From assembly GCA_002011615.1 (NCBI GenBank), contig MTOH01000001.1, forward strand, positions 61,851 through 125,850: a stretch of 64,000 bases of DNA. The letters are read 5' to 3'. This DNA is from Candidatus Hydrothermus pacificus. GTDB lineage: Bacteria > Hydrothermota > Hydrothermia > Hydrothermales > Hydrothermaceae. Made by a program: the position numbers and the translations under genes. How positions within the stretch are numbered: the stretch's first letter is position 1; each line of letters opens with the position of its first letter. Under the pieces are notes generated by a model. That model ran no database searches and was not told the origin of the DNA. It saw nothing but the letters and a program-made list of their open reading frames with translations. This document shows positions 1-10,120 of the stretch, in pieces.

Positions 1-939
1 CTTTTTATTCCTTATCTTATATCCATCTTTCACAAATATCGGTGATGCAGATTCAACTATAATTGCCTCAGGATTAAGCCTTCTTATATTTTCTCTGAGA
101 ATATTCACCTTCTCAATCGGTGCAGAATCAACTTTATTTATAACAGCAACATCAGCCATTCTTAAATTCGCCTCACCGGGGTGATATCTTTCTTCGTGCC
201 CTGCTCTCAACGGGTCAGTCACAACTATATGCAAATCAGGCTTGTAAAAAGGCAGGTCATTATTCCCACCATCCCAGAGAATCACATCAGCGATTTTCTC
301 AGCCTCTTTCAAAATCTTCTCATAATCCACCCCTGCAAAAACTATGAATCCGTATCTGAGATGAGGTTCATATTCTTCTCTTTCTTCTATTGTGCAGTTA
401 TATTTATCAAGGTCCTTAAAAGTTTTGAATTTCTGAACAATCTGTTTTCTGAGGTCCCCATATGGCATTGGATGCCTTATAACCGCAACTTTCTTGCCTT
501 TTTCTTTTAAAATCTTTGCAATTTTCCTTGAGGTCTGACTCTTACCACATCCCGTTCTGACCGCACAAACACTTATAACAGGCTTTTTAGACTTTATCAT
601 TGTGGATTCAGGTCCCAAGAGCCAGAAATCAGCACCTGAAGCAATACATCTTGATGTTATGTGCATCACATATTCATGGGAAACATCAGAATAGGAAAAA
701 ACACAGATGTCAACCTTTAATTTTTTTATAAGTGTTTCAAGCTCATCTTCAGGATAGATTTTAATTCCCTCTGGATAAAGTCTACCCGCAAGCTCCTTAG
801 GATACAATCTTCCTTCTATATCAGGAATCTGAGTCGCAGTAAACCCCACAACTTTATATTCTTTATTGGCTTTGAAAAATACATTAAAATTATGAAAATC
901 CCTCCCGGCAGCACCAAGAATCAAAACTCTTTTTGCCAT
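1..939 (-). CDS. Cyclic 2,3-diphosphoglycerate synthetase-like GTPase family protein (C-terminus off window)
   Basis: Reverse-strand reading frame from ATG at 939 (MAKRVLILGAAGRDFHNFNVFFK...) preceded by AGGAG; contains a P-loop-like SVCAVRTGCGKSQTSRK and VILWDGGNNDLPFYKPDLHIVVTDPLRAGHE, typical of this family; runs off the left edge. Confidence 0.7.
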   Translation of the reverse strand, partial: MAKRVLILGAAGRDFHNFNVFFKANKEYKVVGFTATQIPDIEGRLYPKELAGRLYPEGIKIYPEDELETLIKKLKVDICVFSYSDVSHEYVMHITSRCIASGADFWLLGPESTMIKSKKPVISVCAVRTGCGKSQTSRKIAKILKEKGKKVAVIRHPMPYGDLRKQIVQKFKTFKDLDKYNCTIEEREEYEPHLRYGFIVFAGVDYEKILKEAEKIADVILWDGGNNDLPFYKPDLHIVVTDPLRAGHEERYHPGEANLRMADVAVINKVDSAPIEKVNILRENIRRLNPEAIIVESASPIFVKDGYKIRNKK

Positions 940-1222
940 TTCCATCTCCTTTCTGAAAAGACTTTAATTATAGGATACTCGCTGATTTAAAATCAAAGAG
1001 AGAAAAGGCAGGTGGATGAGTGAATGAGTGGATGGGGATCAGGGGTTGGGATTTAGGGGTTGGGGGTCAGGGATCTGGGAGTGGGGTTGGCAATAAGATA
1101 AATAGAGCTAATGAGATTTTGTTTTGCGTAAAAATTAAAGTTCAAAACTACAATAAAAATTTTTTACTTTTCAGCTGTGGATTTTAGTTTTTACTTTTTA
1201 CTTTTGACTTTTTAGATTCGAC

Positions 1223-2728
1223 TTATTTCAAAAATACCACCTTATTAATCTTATTAATCTTTTTAAACTTTTCTGATTTTAATTTTATAAAATATATTCC
1301 CGGCTTGAATTTTAATTTTTTGAAACTTAGATATAAACTTCCAGAAGGTTTTAATTTCATAGAGTAAACCTTTTCTCCTAAAATGTTGTAAATATAAAAA
1401 TCAGCAAGCTTTTTTGTCTTTAAAGAATAAAATATCCTTATACTGTCGGATGTTATTGAAGGAAATACTTTAAAATAAGGAAGGAGCTTTTTATATTTTT
1501 CAGAAGCAGAGGGAGACATTTCATAAATATAGGTCACCCTGTTTTCCTCCTGATGCTGAACCGATAAAATCATATCGTTTATTCCGTTTCCGTTTATATC
1601 GTATACACAGGTTGAAATATTTCCTGTGTTGTAAGCATAATACTTCTGCCAGATGTAGGTATAGCCCTGACCCGGAATGTACTGGATTACACGCACTCCC
1701 GTTGTTAAGGAAAGGATAATTTCGGGTATCCCGTCACCCGTAACATCACCTGCTGATGAAACACAACCCATCTCTTGATTTGCTGTTGTATGAAGTGAAT
1801 CACACCAGATAAGTTCATATTGATTATCTCCTGTCGCCTCTATTATCCAGATGTCATCACGATTTGTATTAAAACCTATAAAAGCAGTACCGTGAATCAT
1901 AACTTCGGGTTTTCCATTGTTGTTTACATCCCCGCAGAAGACAGCATCATATAAGTTATGAGATGTCCAAAGCCAGGGGTAAATATTCGCCGTATTAACA
2001 AGAGAATCATCTCCTACACACTCAAAAACCCTTATAGGGAAAATATAATCCTGAGCATCCGCAATAAAAATCTCAGGAAGTCCATCTTGATCAACGTCTC
2101 CCACTGCAGATCCTCCATTTGGAATACCGTAATAATAATCTTTGTGAAACTTTAAAGCATAGGAATCATCCCCCTGATTTTCATAAATCAATAAATCTGT
2201 TGCATCTCCTTTGTAAATCAAAATTTCTGTTTTCCCATCGTTGTCTAAATCACCGGACCATATGTCTAATCCCGGAGAATTACTGTCTATATATAAAGAA
2301 TCCATCCACACAATTGTATCAGGGTAAGAATTTAGATTTTTTGATTCAACTACTTCAAAGTATTCTACCATATTATTGGCATTATATGTGGATTCGAGTA
2401 TATCTACTTTCCCATCACTATCAAAATCTCCTGTTCTAAAACCAAAGAATGCTCCGCCCATCCAGGGCGAAGAAGGTTCATATATAGGCACAATATGAGC
2501 AAGATAAAATCCTCCTGTAGGATATCTTTCATATATATAAATCTGATGATACAATGTTATAGAATCCACACCTGTAAACATCACTTCAGCAAGTCCATCA
2601 TTATCAATATCTCCTGTTTCTATTGGTGCCCCAGGAGCATTCGGTGCATCATTAAAAGAATCAATCAAAACAAAATCTATTGCATTAAGATTTAAAACCA
2701 GCACGATTAAGATTAAAAATTTTTTCAT
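1223..2728 (-). CDS. Secreted FG-GAP/VCBS-repeat protein with T9SS type-A-like C-terminal sorting domain
   Basis: Signal peptide MKKFLILIVLVLNLNA; repeated DxDxDGxxE motifs; C-term YNILGEKVYS...KPGIYFIKLKS. Confidence 0.8.
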   Translation of the reverse strand: MKKFLILIVLVLNLNAIDFVLIDSFNDAPNAPGAPIETGDIDNDGLAEVMFTGVDSITLYHQIYIYERYPTGGFYLAHIVPIYEPSSPWMGGAFFGFRTGDFDSDGKVDILESTYNANNMVEYFEVVESKNLNSYPDTIVWMDSLYIDSNSPGLDIWSGDLDNDGKTEILIYKGDATDLLIYENQGDDSYALKFHKDYYYGIPNGGSAVGDVDQDGLPEIFIADAQDYIFPIRVFECVGDDSLVNTANIYPWLWTSHNLYDAVFCGDVNNNGKPEVMIHGTAFIGFNTNRDDIWIIEATGDNQYELIWCDSLHTTANQEMGCVSSAGDVTGDGIPEIILSLTTGVRVIQYIPGQGYTYIWQKYYAYNTGNISTCVYDINGNGINDMILSVQHQEENRVTYIYEMSPSASEKYKKLLPYFKVFPSITSDSIRIFYSLKTKKLADFYIYNILGEKVYSMKLKPSGSLYLSFKKLKFKPGIYFIKLKSEKFKKINKINKVVFLK

Positions 2729-2740
2729 TTTCTTTTTAAA

Positions 2741-2763
2741 GGGGCGGGAAAAACTCCCGCCCC
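2741..2763 (-). terminator. GC-rich hairpin between two secreted-protein genes (terminator or attenuator)
   Basis: GGGGCGGG-AAAAACT-CCCGCCCC, 8-bp perfect stem between the stop of the 2772-5807 gene and the start of the 1223-2728 gene; T-rich on both sides. Confidence 0.5.
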
Positions 2764-2771
2764 CTGTTTTT

Positions 2772-5700
2772 CTATTTGCTAAAAATTATCTTCTTTACTT
2801 CTTTTGAGCCATTGGATTTCAGTCTCAGGAAGTAAACACCGGATTTCAGGTTATGAGGCTTTTTGAATTCTGCAGTATAAGTTCCCGGAGCTATGAGTTT
2901 TTCTTTGAGTAAAGTTGAGACTTTTCTACCCAGAATATCATAAAGAGAAATTTCAACAGAAGAGAGGGATTTTACAGTGTAGGTGAGCATAAACTTATCT
3001 TTTGCAAGTGTGGGATAAATCTTAAGTAAAGGCATTTCAGGCTCTGATAGTCCTGCGGATTGTGCACCACCGCTTCCTGTTTCTTCATTTTCATACCTGT
3101 ATATTTTTATTGATTTAAGGGAAACTTTGGGCCCAATAACATTTTTAAGAGTAAGATAAAGTTTATTTCCATCAACAAGAAATCTTCTTTTTACAGGGAA
3201 TTTTATTGTCTTTACCTGTCCCGGATTATATGTAAATGTTAAAGGTGCCGGTGCCATATTGCTTGTTAAAATTTTTCCTGTCCTTGTGTTTCCGCCTTCA
3301 AAATAAAGTTCAATTTCAGCGGTATAGTGGTATATTGTATCTAAATTAAATTCATAAATCAAGTTTGAACCAACATCAGTCGTTATATTGCCATATGTCT
3401 GGGTTCCTTCTCTTTCTATTAAATAAGGGAAATTTTCGCTTTCAGGTGAATAGCTTAAATATGAAAGTCTCGGGTCAGGTGGCGGAACATACATCCTTTT
3501 ATGGGACATAATTCTGTAAAGCAAATGGTCCTTTTCTGTCCATATACCGTACATATAAACACTTAAACCCGTATTATACCTGTTTGAATGAGGGAAATAA
3601 CTCTGTTCAGAAGTATTTAAAAAAGATAAAGGATTATCATTTCCGTATCTGTACCAGGCATCATAATCGGTATTTGTGGGGTCTTCTTCATTCCATAAAG
3701 TAAATCTTAACTCTGAATTTGTGGGATAATGAGAATCATAGGATTGAGAATTTATTGAAACAAGTTCAGGACCTTCTATATTCCATTGATAATAAGCCTC
3801 TGTCACCTTCTTTCTTCTTCTGAACACCTCATATTTCCCTGTTCCATAATAATCCTCATTCCATACAGCATAAAGGGAATCTCCATAAACCTCTATTGAT
3901 GGGCTTGTTGCAACTTTACCGATATTTGAAATTTGATAAACAGGTGTCCAGCTTATTCTGTAAAACTCACTATAATAAATCCTCTGATTCTTTGAATAAA
4001 CACAGTGAAGTTTCAACCTGTTATTCACATTGCTGTATGTAAGTGATGGATTAAAAACCTCTTCACTATCTATAACCATATCAGAAACTTCTACCGGTAC
4101 TTCGGTCTGGTCCAGCTGATTTAAATCGTATTTTAAATATATGAGTTTTGGACTTTCATTCTGTTTTTTTGCCCTTAAAACCACGTGAAGATAAAGAGAC
4201 TGGGTCTCCCTTGTGCCTGTCACAACTATTGAGGGCATACCAGGAGTGTTTGAGTCATCTCCTGGTGGGTCGTCAGGCTCATATCCTGATGGCAACTCAA
4301 GAGTTATTATATCTGACCAGGCACCTGATGTCTCATAACCTGTTTCTCTGTATTGGAGTTTATTCCCGTTGACCCATACCACTGATATAATCTGCTCTGA
4401 TGAATTTAAGCATATACACGGAGTCATGTGTACACCGTGCCCTATAATCTTATAAGGCTCCCATGTTGAACCACCATCATAACTTGGTGCCCAGACTATA
4501 TCACCTGAATCGGATGCCATTGTATATATTAAATGTAAATTATCATTATTCGGCTCCCTGACTAGATGCCTGTTGGAATTGAATGCAGTAGCTGATGAGG
4601 TTGAGGAAAGTAGTTCTCTGTCTTCAGAAATGAAACTCAATTCCATATGCGTCCCAGCGGGCTGATGAGGATATAAAATTAATCTGCTTCTACGGTTAGC
4701 AACAACAGTAAAAGGAATTTTCATTTGCCCGATTTGAACCCATGTTACAGGACTCCACGTGTTTCCATTATCCAAAGAATAAGTATAATGAGGCATATTC
4801 TGTGAACTGAGGTATGAAATCATCACAAATATCTTCTCGTCATCAATCGAAAAATCAACAAATTTTGCATTATCAGTTTCAGGGTCCACATAACTTGTAT
4901 TACCCCATACCCATTGAGCTCCGTTATATTCAATTCTTCTGTGAATTATACTGTTATCCTCCTGAGGATATATCACATGAATTAAATTAGGATTCATTGG
5001 GTCAGGTGCAATAGACTCGGAATCCACATACGGTCCATAAGCATTCATGATGTGACTGGAAGTATATGTATAAGAACCTCCTGTTGGGAAACCCGTATAA
5101 TGCACCATTATTTTCGCACCTGAAGAACAATGTACTGTATAAATTATATGGGGTTGTTCATTAACCACTGTAATCTTGGGATTTATACATTTATCAATCA
5201 ATGTATCTCCATCCCATATGTTTCGCAATCTATAAGGACCTGACCATGTCTGACCATCATCAAGAGAATAAATATAAAAAATAGCTGGTTTAGAACTCTG
5301 TCCCTGTGACACATCTGCAGTGTAAACTATATGGATACGAGAAGTATCCCCTGAGTCAACATACATCATAGCTCCTGCATCTGAACCTTCACTGTCATTT
5401 AAATTCTGCAAATTCAGAAGAGGAGTCCATGTGTTACCAAAATCGCCAGAGAAGATACACTTTAACTCTTTTTCAGAAGAACTCATTGCTCTTTCATAAA
5501 GCATATATAAGTTGCCATGGACGTCAATTGTTATCCTTGGAATGTAAAAGTCAATGTCAGTGTCTACTAACTTAGAATTACTCCATGAAAATCCGTTATC
5601 CTCGGAGTATCTTATAAAAATACTGTCTCCTTCTGTCCATGTATAAATTTTATACGCCACAACAACTGTATCTCCTAATGCATCTGCCCAAGCACTGGAA

Positions 5701-5807
5701 ACAAACCCTCCTCCACGAAGCGACTTCGCATGCCTCCAGCCCTCAGGCACTTCAACAAATGCCTTTAAAATACCTATCAAAATTAAACTTAAAATTATTT
5801 TTTTCAT
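2772..5807 (-). CDS. Secreted BNR/sialidase-like beta-propeller protein with T9SS type-A-like C-terminal sorting domain
   Basis: ORF track 2772..5870; more likely start at MKKIILSLILIG (5807) with SD-like AGGAGGGATGAGG. Repeated S-x-D-x-G-x-T-W motifs (FSEDNGFSWS, YSLDDGQTWSG, YSLDNGNTWSP, PSYDGGSTWEP); C-term SLYDILGRKVSTL...SGVYFLRLKSNG. Confidence 0.75.
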   Translation of the reverse strand: MKKIILSLILIGILKAFVEVPEGWRHAKSLRGGGFVSSAWADALGDTVVVAYKIYTWTEGDSIFIRYSEDNGFSWSNSKLVDTDIDFYIPRITIDVHGNLYMLYERAMSSSEKELKCIFSGDFGNTWTPLLNLQNLNDSEGSDAGAMMYVDSGDTSRIHIVYTADVSQGQSSKPAIFYIYSLDDGQTWSGPYRLRNIWDGDTLIDKCINPKITVVNEQPHIIYTVHCSSGAKIMVHYTGFPTGGSYTYTSSHIMNAYGPYVDSESIAPDPMNPNLIHVIYPQEDNSIIHRRIEYNGAQWVWGNTSYVDPETDNAKFVDFSIDDEKIFVMISYLSSQNMPHYTYSLDNGNTWSPVTWVQIGQMKIPFTVVANRRSRLILYPHQPAGTHMELSFISEDRELLSSTSSATAFNSNRHLVREPNNDNLHLIYTMASDSGDIVWAPSYDGGSTWEPYKIIGHGVHMTPCICLNSSEQIISVVWVNGNKLQYRETGYETSGAWSDIITLELPSGYEPDDPPGDDSNTPGMPSIVVTGTRETQSLYLHVVLRAKKQNESPKLIYLKYDLNQLDQTEVPVEVSDMVIDSEEVFNPSLTYSNVNNRLKLHCVYSKNQRIYYSEFYRISWTPVYQISNIGKVATSPSIEVYGDSLYAVWNEDYYGTGKYEVFRRRKKVTEAYYQWNIEGPELVSINSQSYDSHYPTNSELRFTLWNEEDPTNTDYDAWYRYGNDNPLSFLNTSEQSYFPHSNRYNTGLSVYMYGIWTEKDHLLYRIMSHKRMYVPPPDPRLSYLSYSPESENFPYLIEREGTQTYGNITTDVGSNLIYEFNLDTIYHYTAEIELYFEGGNTRTGKILTSNMAPAPLTFTYNPGQVKTIKFPVKRRFLVDGNKLYLTLKNVIGPKVSLKSIKIYRYENEETGSGGAQSAGLSEPEMPLLKIYPTLAKDKFMLTYTVKSLSSVEISLYDILGRKVSTLLKEKLIAPGTYTAEFKKPHNLKSGVYFLRLKSNGSKEVKKIIFSK

Positions 5808-6064
5808 TTCCTCATCCCTCCTTTCTATGAAATTTTTAAATTTTTTCATGATAAAAGGAAGGTTAAACACTATTTTTTCTTTTTTATTATAAGGCGGAGG
5901 GATTGTGGAAATGAAATTGCAGAAAATGAAATCAGGCTTATTTGCCAGAGAGAGAGAGAAAATGTGTGTGAAGTTATATCCCTCATATCAGCATCCCCTT
6001 TCCCTGAAATTATTTATATAATAATACTCGAAAAAGTGCAAAGTTGTCAAGGGGGCAAAATTGG

Positions 6065-6193
6065 TTTACACTTTCTAAAACAATAAAATTTTACAATTTT
6101 TAAAATATGGAATTTTTTGGATAATTGTGAAAGCCTTGAAAATAGCGGGTTTTATGATTCGTACATTTTGCATGGATATTTAAAAAGTGTAAA
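6065..6193. repeat. 129-bp segment bounded by 15-bp imperfect inverted repeats (possible MITE-like remnant)
   Basis: tttacactttctaaa (6065-6079) versus tttaaaaagtgtaaa (6179-6193), 14/15 inverted match, in a roughly 800-bp non-coding gap. Confidence 0.25.
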
Positions 6194-6683
6194 ATACATC
6201 ATGATTGTGCCTTAATGTCAGATAAAGCTATGTTATTGATTAAGAATAAGATATGCGAAATCAGGTTTTTTTAAAGGCGGTTTTTCTGACCTGTTGAAAG
6301 TTTGTTTTTTGCTGATAATTTATGAATGTCTTAGAGTATCAATGGTTTTTATGTATTGTGTGATTTCTGGCATGTTTTTTTCAGGATATGAAATGTTGTA
6401 CTAATGCAACAATATACTGCATGGAAAGCATGAACAGACTGATACTATCCCCGGATTACAATAACAGTTACTCAGGGACAGTAATTGAAAAACTTTTTAC
6501 TTTTTAGATTTGACTTTTTACTTTTGACTTTTTAAATCAGGGGTCGGGGATTCTGGGATACAGAATTAAATAACACGATAAACGCAAATGATGCGATTAA
6601 CAAAAAATCTATCACACCGAATTTGCAAAAAATCTTAAATAGGATTGTATCTCACCTTTTTCAGCCTTTATTCTTAATATACA

Positions 6684-9182
6684 ATGAAACCACTGTTTAT
6701 AATAGTTGATGGAACATCTCTTGCTTACAGGGCATTCTTTGCCTTTATAAAAAATCCTTTAAGAAATACAAAAGGAGAAAACACATCAGCACCTTTTGCC
6801 TTTACAAATTCTATATTAAAGTTAAAAAGAGATTATAAGCCTGATTATATCGCAATTGTATTTGATGCTAAAGGAAAGACAAAAAGACACGAGATTTTTG
6901 AAAAATACAAAGCAACAAGACCTCCCATGCCAGACGAGTTAACAATAAGCCTCGAAAGAATAAGAAAAATAACAGAAGCATTGAACATTAAGATATATGA
7001 GGTCCCGGGCTATGAAGCAGATGACAGCATTGCAACTCTTGTAAAAAAGGCAAAGAAAAGAAAATGGAAAGTTGTAATACTTACTTCTGATAAAGACCTG
7101 CTTCAACTCGTTGACGAGGATGTTCAGGTTCTTGATACAAGACCAAAAGAAGATATTATTTATACACGGGAAAAAGTTATTGATAAATTCGGTGTTCCCC
7201 CGGAAAAAATCCCTGATTATCTTGCACTTATAGGTGACAGTATTGACAATATTCCGGGTGTCTCGGGAATAGGAGAGAAAACAGCAATGGAAGTTGTAAA
7301 TAAATTTGAGAGCATTGATGATTTAATTGAAAATTATGATAAGATAGATAACAGGAGAATAAGGAAATTAATTTCAGAAAATATTGATAAAATAAAAATG
7401 GCAAAGGACCTCATTAAACTTGACGATAATATTGAGATTGAATTTGATGAAGAGGAACTTAAATTAAAAGAGCCTGACTACACAGAACTTTTGAAAATTT
7501 TAAAAGAGATGGAATTTCATTCTATTATGGAGCAGTTTTCCAGAAATTTCCCTGAGTTTAATGTTATGGAACTTGAAGACACCTCTATTTTAAAAGGCGG
7601 ATTTACATTTTCTATATATAAAAATAATGTGTTTATAAAAAAAGATGATAAATTTTATAAAACCTCTTTTGAAAATATAGAAAATTTTCTGAAAAACCAG
7701 GATGAGAAGAGAACACCTGATTTGAAAAGTGCTTTTAAAAAATTTATCAAGCACAGGATAGATGTGAAAGGTAAAATCTATGACCCGGTAATAGCCGAGT
7801 ATCTTCTTGCACCGGAGAAAGAGAATCCCACCCTTGAGAGAATTGCACTGGAAAGGCTTGGATTTAAATTTAGTCCGGATATAACAAAAAGAAAACTGGA
7901 AGAAATTTACCTTGTGGACAGTGTGCTACCGGACTTAATGGAAGAACTTATAGAAAAAGACCTCTACAAACTATACTGTGATATAGAGATACCTCTTGCA
8001 GGGGTGCTTGCCGAGATGGAAGAAAAAGGAGTTTATATATGCGAAGATGTTCTGAAAGATATAGAAAAAGAAATAAATTTTAAACTGGATGGGATTACAG
8101 ACAGGGTATATGAAATCGCAGGAATAAAGTTTAACATAAACTCACCAAAACAGTTATCAGAAGTTCTTTTCAAGAAGTTAAAACTTCCACCAAAAAAGAG
8201 AACCAAAACAGGTTATTCCACAGATTACGAGGTCCTGACAGAACTTTCCAGAGAATATGAAATTGCAAGATTAATTCTTAACTACCGAGAACTTTTTAAA
8301 ATTAAGAGCACCTACATAGATGTCCTTGTTTCTTCAAGAAATCCCTTTACAGGGAGAATAAACGCGAGTTTCAGTCAGACAAAAACATCAACAGGCAGAC
8401 TTTCCTGCTCCAATCCCAATCTACAGACAATACCCATAAAATCTGAAACAGGAAGAAATTTAAGAAAAGCCTTTTGTGCACCCTCAGGCTACTTCATAAT
8501 ATGTGCTGATTATTCCCAGATAGAACTCAGAATACTCGCCCATTTTTCAGAAGATGAAAATTTAATAAAGGCTTTTGAAAAAGGCGAAGACATACATTCT
8601 TATACAGCATCTTTGATAACCGGAAAAGATATAAAGGATATAACTTCTGATGACAGAAGAAAGGCAAAAACTGTGAATTTTGGAATATGCTACGGGATAA
8701 GCCCTTTTGGACTTTCAAAAGAGCTCGGTATAACTCCTGAAGAGGCATCCGGTTTTATAGCCATGTTCTTTGCAAGTTTTCCAAAGGTTAAAGAATGGAT
8801 AGAAAAAGAACTTGTATTTGCGAGAAAAAATGGATTTGTAAAAACTCTTTTCGGAAGAATAAGGAACATACCCGATATAAATCATCCCATAAAGCAGGTG
8901 AGAGAACAGGCTGAAAGAATTGCTGTAAACACACCCATTCAGGGAACAGCTGCAGATATAATTAAAAAAGCAATGATTGACATACACAGAGAATTTAAAA
9001 CACAAAAACTTGATGCCCATATTATACTTCAGATTCACGACGAGCTTTTATTTGAAGTAAATGAAAAGGATATAAAGATTGCAGAAAGAATTATAAAAGA
9101 AAAAATGGAAAACGCTTTTCCGCTTAAAGTGCCTTTAAAAGTACATGTAGGAACCGGTAAAAACTGGTATGATGTAAAATAG
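6684..9182 (+). CDS. polA: DNA polymerase I
   Basis: N-terminal 5' nuclease (VDGTSLAYRAFFAF, DSIDNIPGVSGIGEKTA) and C-terminal pol A motifs (ADYSQIELRILAHFSED, RRKAKTVNFGICYGIS, QIHDELLFE). Confidence 0.97.
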   Translation: MKPLFIIVDGTSLAYRAFFAFIKNPLRNTKGENTSAPFAFTNSILKLKRDYKPDYIAIVFDAKGKTKRHEIFEKYKATRPPMPDELTISLERIRKITEALNIKIYEVPGYEADDSIATLVKKAKKRKWKVVILTSDKDLLQLVDEDVQVLDTRPKEDIIYTREKVIDKFGVPPEKIPDYLALIGDSIDNIPGVSGIGEKTAMEVVNKFESIDDLIENYDKIDNRRIRKLISENIDKIKMAKDLIKLDDNIEIEFDEEELKLKEPDYTELLKILKEMEFHSIMEQFSRNFPEFNVMELEDTSILKGGFTFSIYKNNVFIKKDDKFYKTSFENIENFLKNQDEKRTPDLKSAFKKFIKHRIDVKGKIYDPVIAEYLLAPEKENPTLERIALERLGFKFSPDITKRKLEEIYLVDSVLPDLMEELIEKDLYKLYCDIEIPLAGVLAEMEEKGVYICEDVLKDIEKEINFKLDGITDRVYEIAGIKFNINSPKQLSEVLFKKLKLPPKKRTKTGYSTDYEVLTELSREYEIARLILNYRELFKIKSTYIDVLVSSRNPFTGRINASFSQTKTSTGRLSCSNPNLQTIPIKSETGRNLRKAFCAPSGYFIICADYSQIELRILAHFSEDENLIKAFEKGEDIHSYTASLITGKDIKDITSDDRRKAKTVNFGICYGISPFGLSKELGITPEEASGFIAMFFASFPKVKEWIEKELVFARKNGFVKTLFGRIRNIPDINHPIKQVREQAERIAVNTPIQGTAADIIKKAMIDIHREFKTQKLDAHIILQIHDELLFEVNEKDIKIAERIIKEKMENAFPLKVPLKVHVGTGKNWYDVK

Positions 9183-9184
9183 GG

Positions 9185-10120
9185 CTATTCTTTGACTATT
9201 CTTGTTCCATTCTTACCATCAAGCGCTTCCTTTACCTTATCCAGACTCGTAATTATTACCTCTTTACCGCCATTTCTCAGAAACTCAATAGCTGCCTCTA
9301 TCTTGGGTCCCATACTACCCTTAGGAAAATGTCCTGAATTCATATATCTTATTGCATCTTCCAGATTTATTCTTTCAAGAGGGACCTCATCCTCTTTTCC
9401 GTAGTTTAAATAAACTCTTTCCACTGATGTCACAATTAAAAGATAATCTGCATTTATAATTGATGCAATCTTTGCAGAACACAAATCTTTATCTATCACA
9501 CCGTAAACAGCTTTCAGTTTATTCTTTTTTCGCACCAGAGGAATCCCTCCCCCACCCCCTGCTATTACAACATTGCCTCTTTCAACAAGATTTTTTATGA
9601 GTTCTTTTTCTATTATATCTATCGGTCTCGGAGAAGGAACTGTAATCCTGTATCCTCTATCAGCATCCTTCTTTATCGGGTAATCAAACAGCCCTTTCAT
9701 CTCTTCAGCTTCACTGTAAGTGAAAAAAGGTCCTATAGGTTTTGTAGGATTTTTAAATTCAGAATCCTTTTCATTAACAAGAACCTGTGTGATCACAACA
9801 GTTATATCTCTATCAATTTTCTTTTCATAGAAAACTTCGTGTAAGAGATGAGAAATCATATATCCCATCCATCCCTGGGTCTCAGCTCCGAGAACATCCA
9901 GAGGGTACATGGGAATTTCTTTTCTTGCGTAGTAATTTCTTAAAAAAGCAACGCCAACCTGGGGACCATTGCCATGAGTTATAACCACTCCATCAGCTTC
10001 CTCTATAACAGGCAGAATCTGGTAGAGAGAGTTCCTGGTTGTTTTAAACTGGGTGACCACATGAAAGGATGCTCCCTTTGGCAAAATTGCATTTCCACCA
10101 AGTGCTATAACCACCTTCAT
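9185..10120 (-). CDS. arcC: Carbamate kinase
   Basis: MKVVIALGGNAIL, VITHGNGPQVG, FPKGSMGPKIEAA motifs. Confidence 0.93.
   Translation of the reverse strand: MKVVIALGGNAILPKGASFHVVTQFKTTRNSLYQILPVIEEADGVVITHGNGPQVGVAFLRNYYARKEIPMYPLDVLGAETQGWMGYMISHLLHEVFYEKKIDRDITVVITQVLVNEKDSEFKNPTKPIGPFFTYSEAEEMKGLFDYPIKKDADRGYRITVPSPRPIDIIEKELIKNLVERGNVVIAGGGGGIPLVRKKNKLKAVYGVIDKDLCSAKIASIINADYLLIVTSVERVYLNYGKEDEVPLERINLEDAIRYMNSGHFPKGSMGPKIEAAIEFLRNGGKEVIITSLDKVKEALDGKNGTRIVKE

Noticed and set aside
181-510. 109-aa + strand ORF
   Set aside because: Antisense shadow of the c2,3-DPG synthetase-like CDS on the - strand; no motif or SD
1958-2695. Several + strand ORFs (1958-2155, 2119-2439, 2495-2695)
   Set aside because: Antisense to the FG-GAP repeat CDS; no coding signal of their own
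8527-9038. - strand ORFs 8527-8748 and 8715-9038
   Set aside because: Shadow ORFs opposite the highly conserved polA polymerase domain
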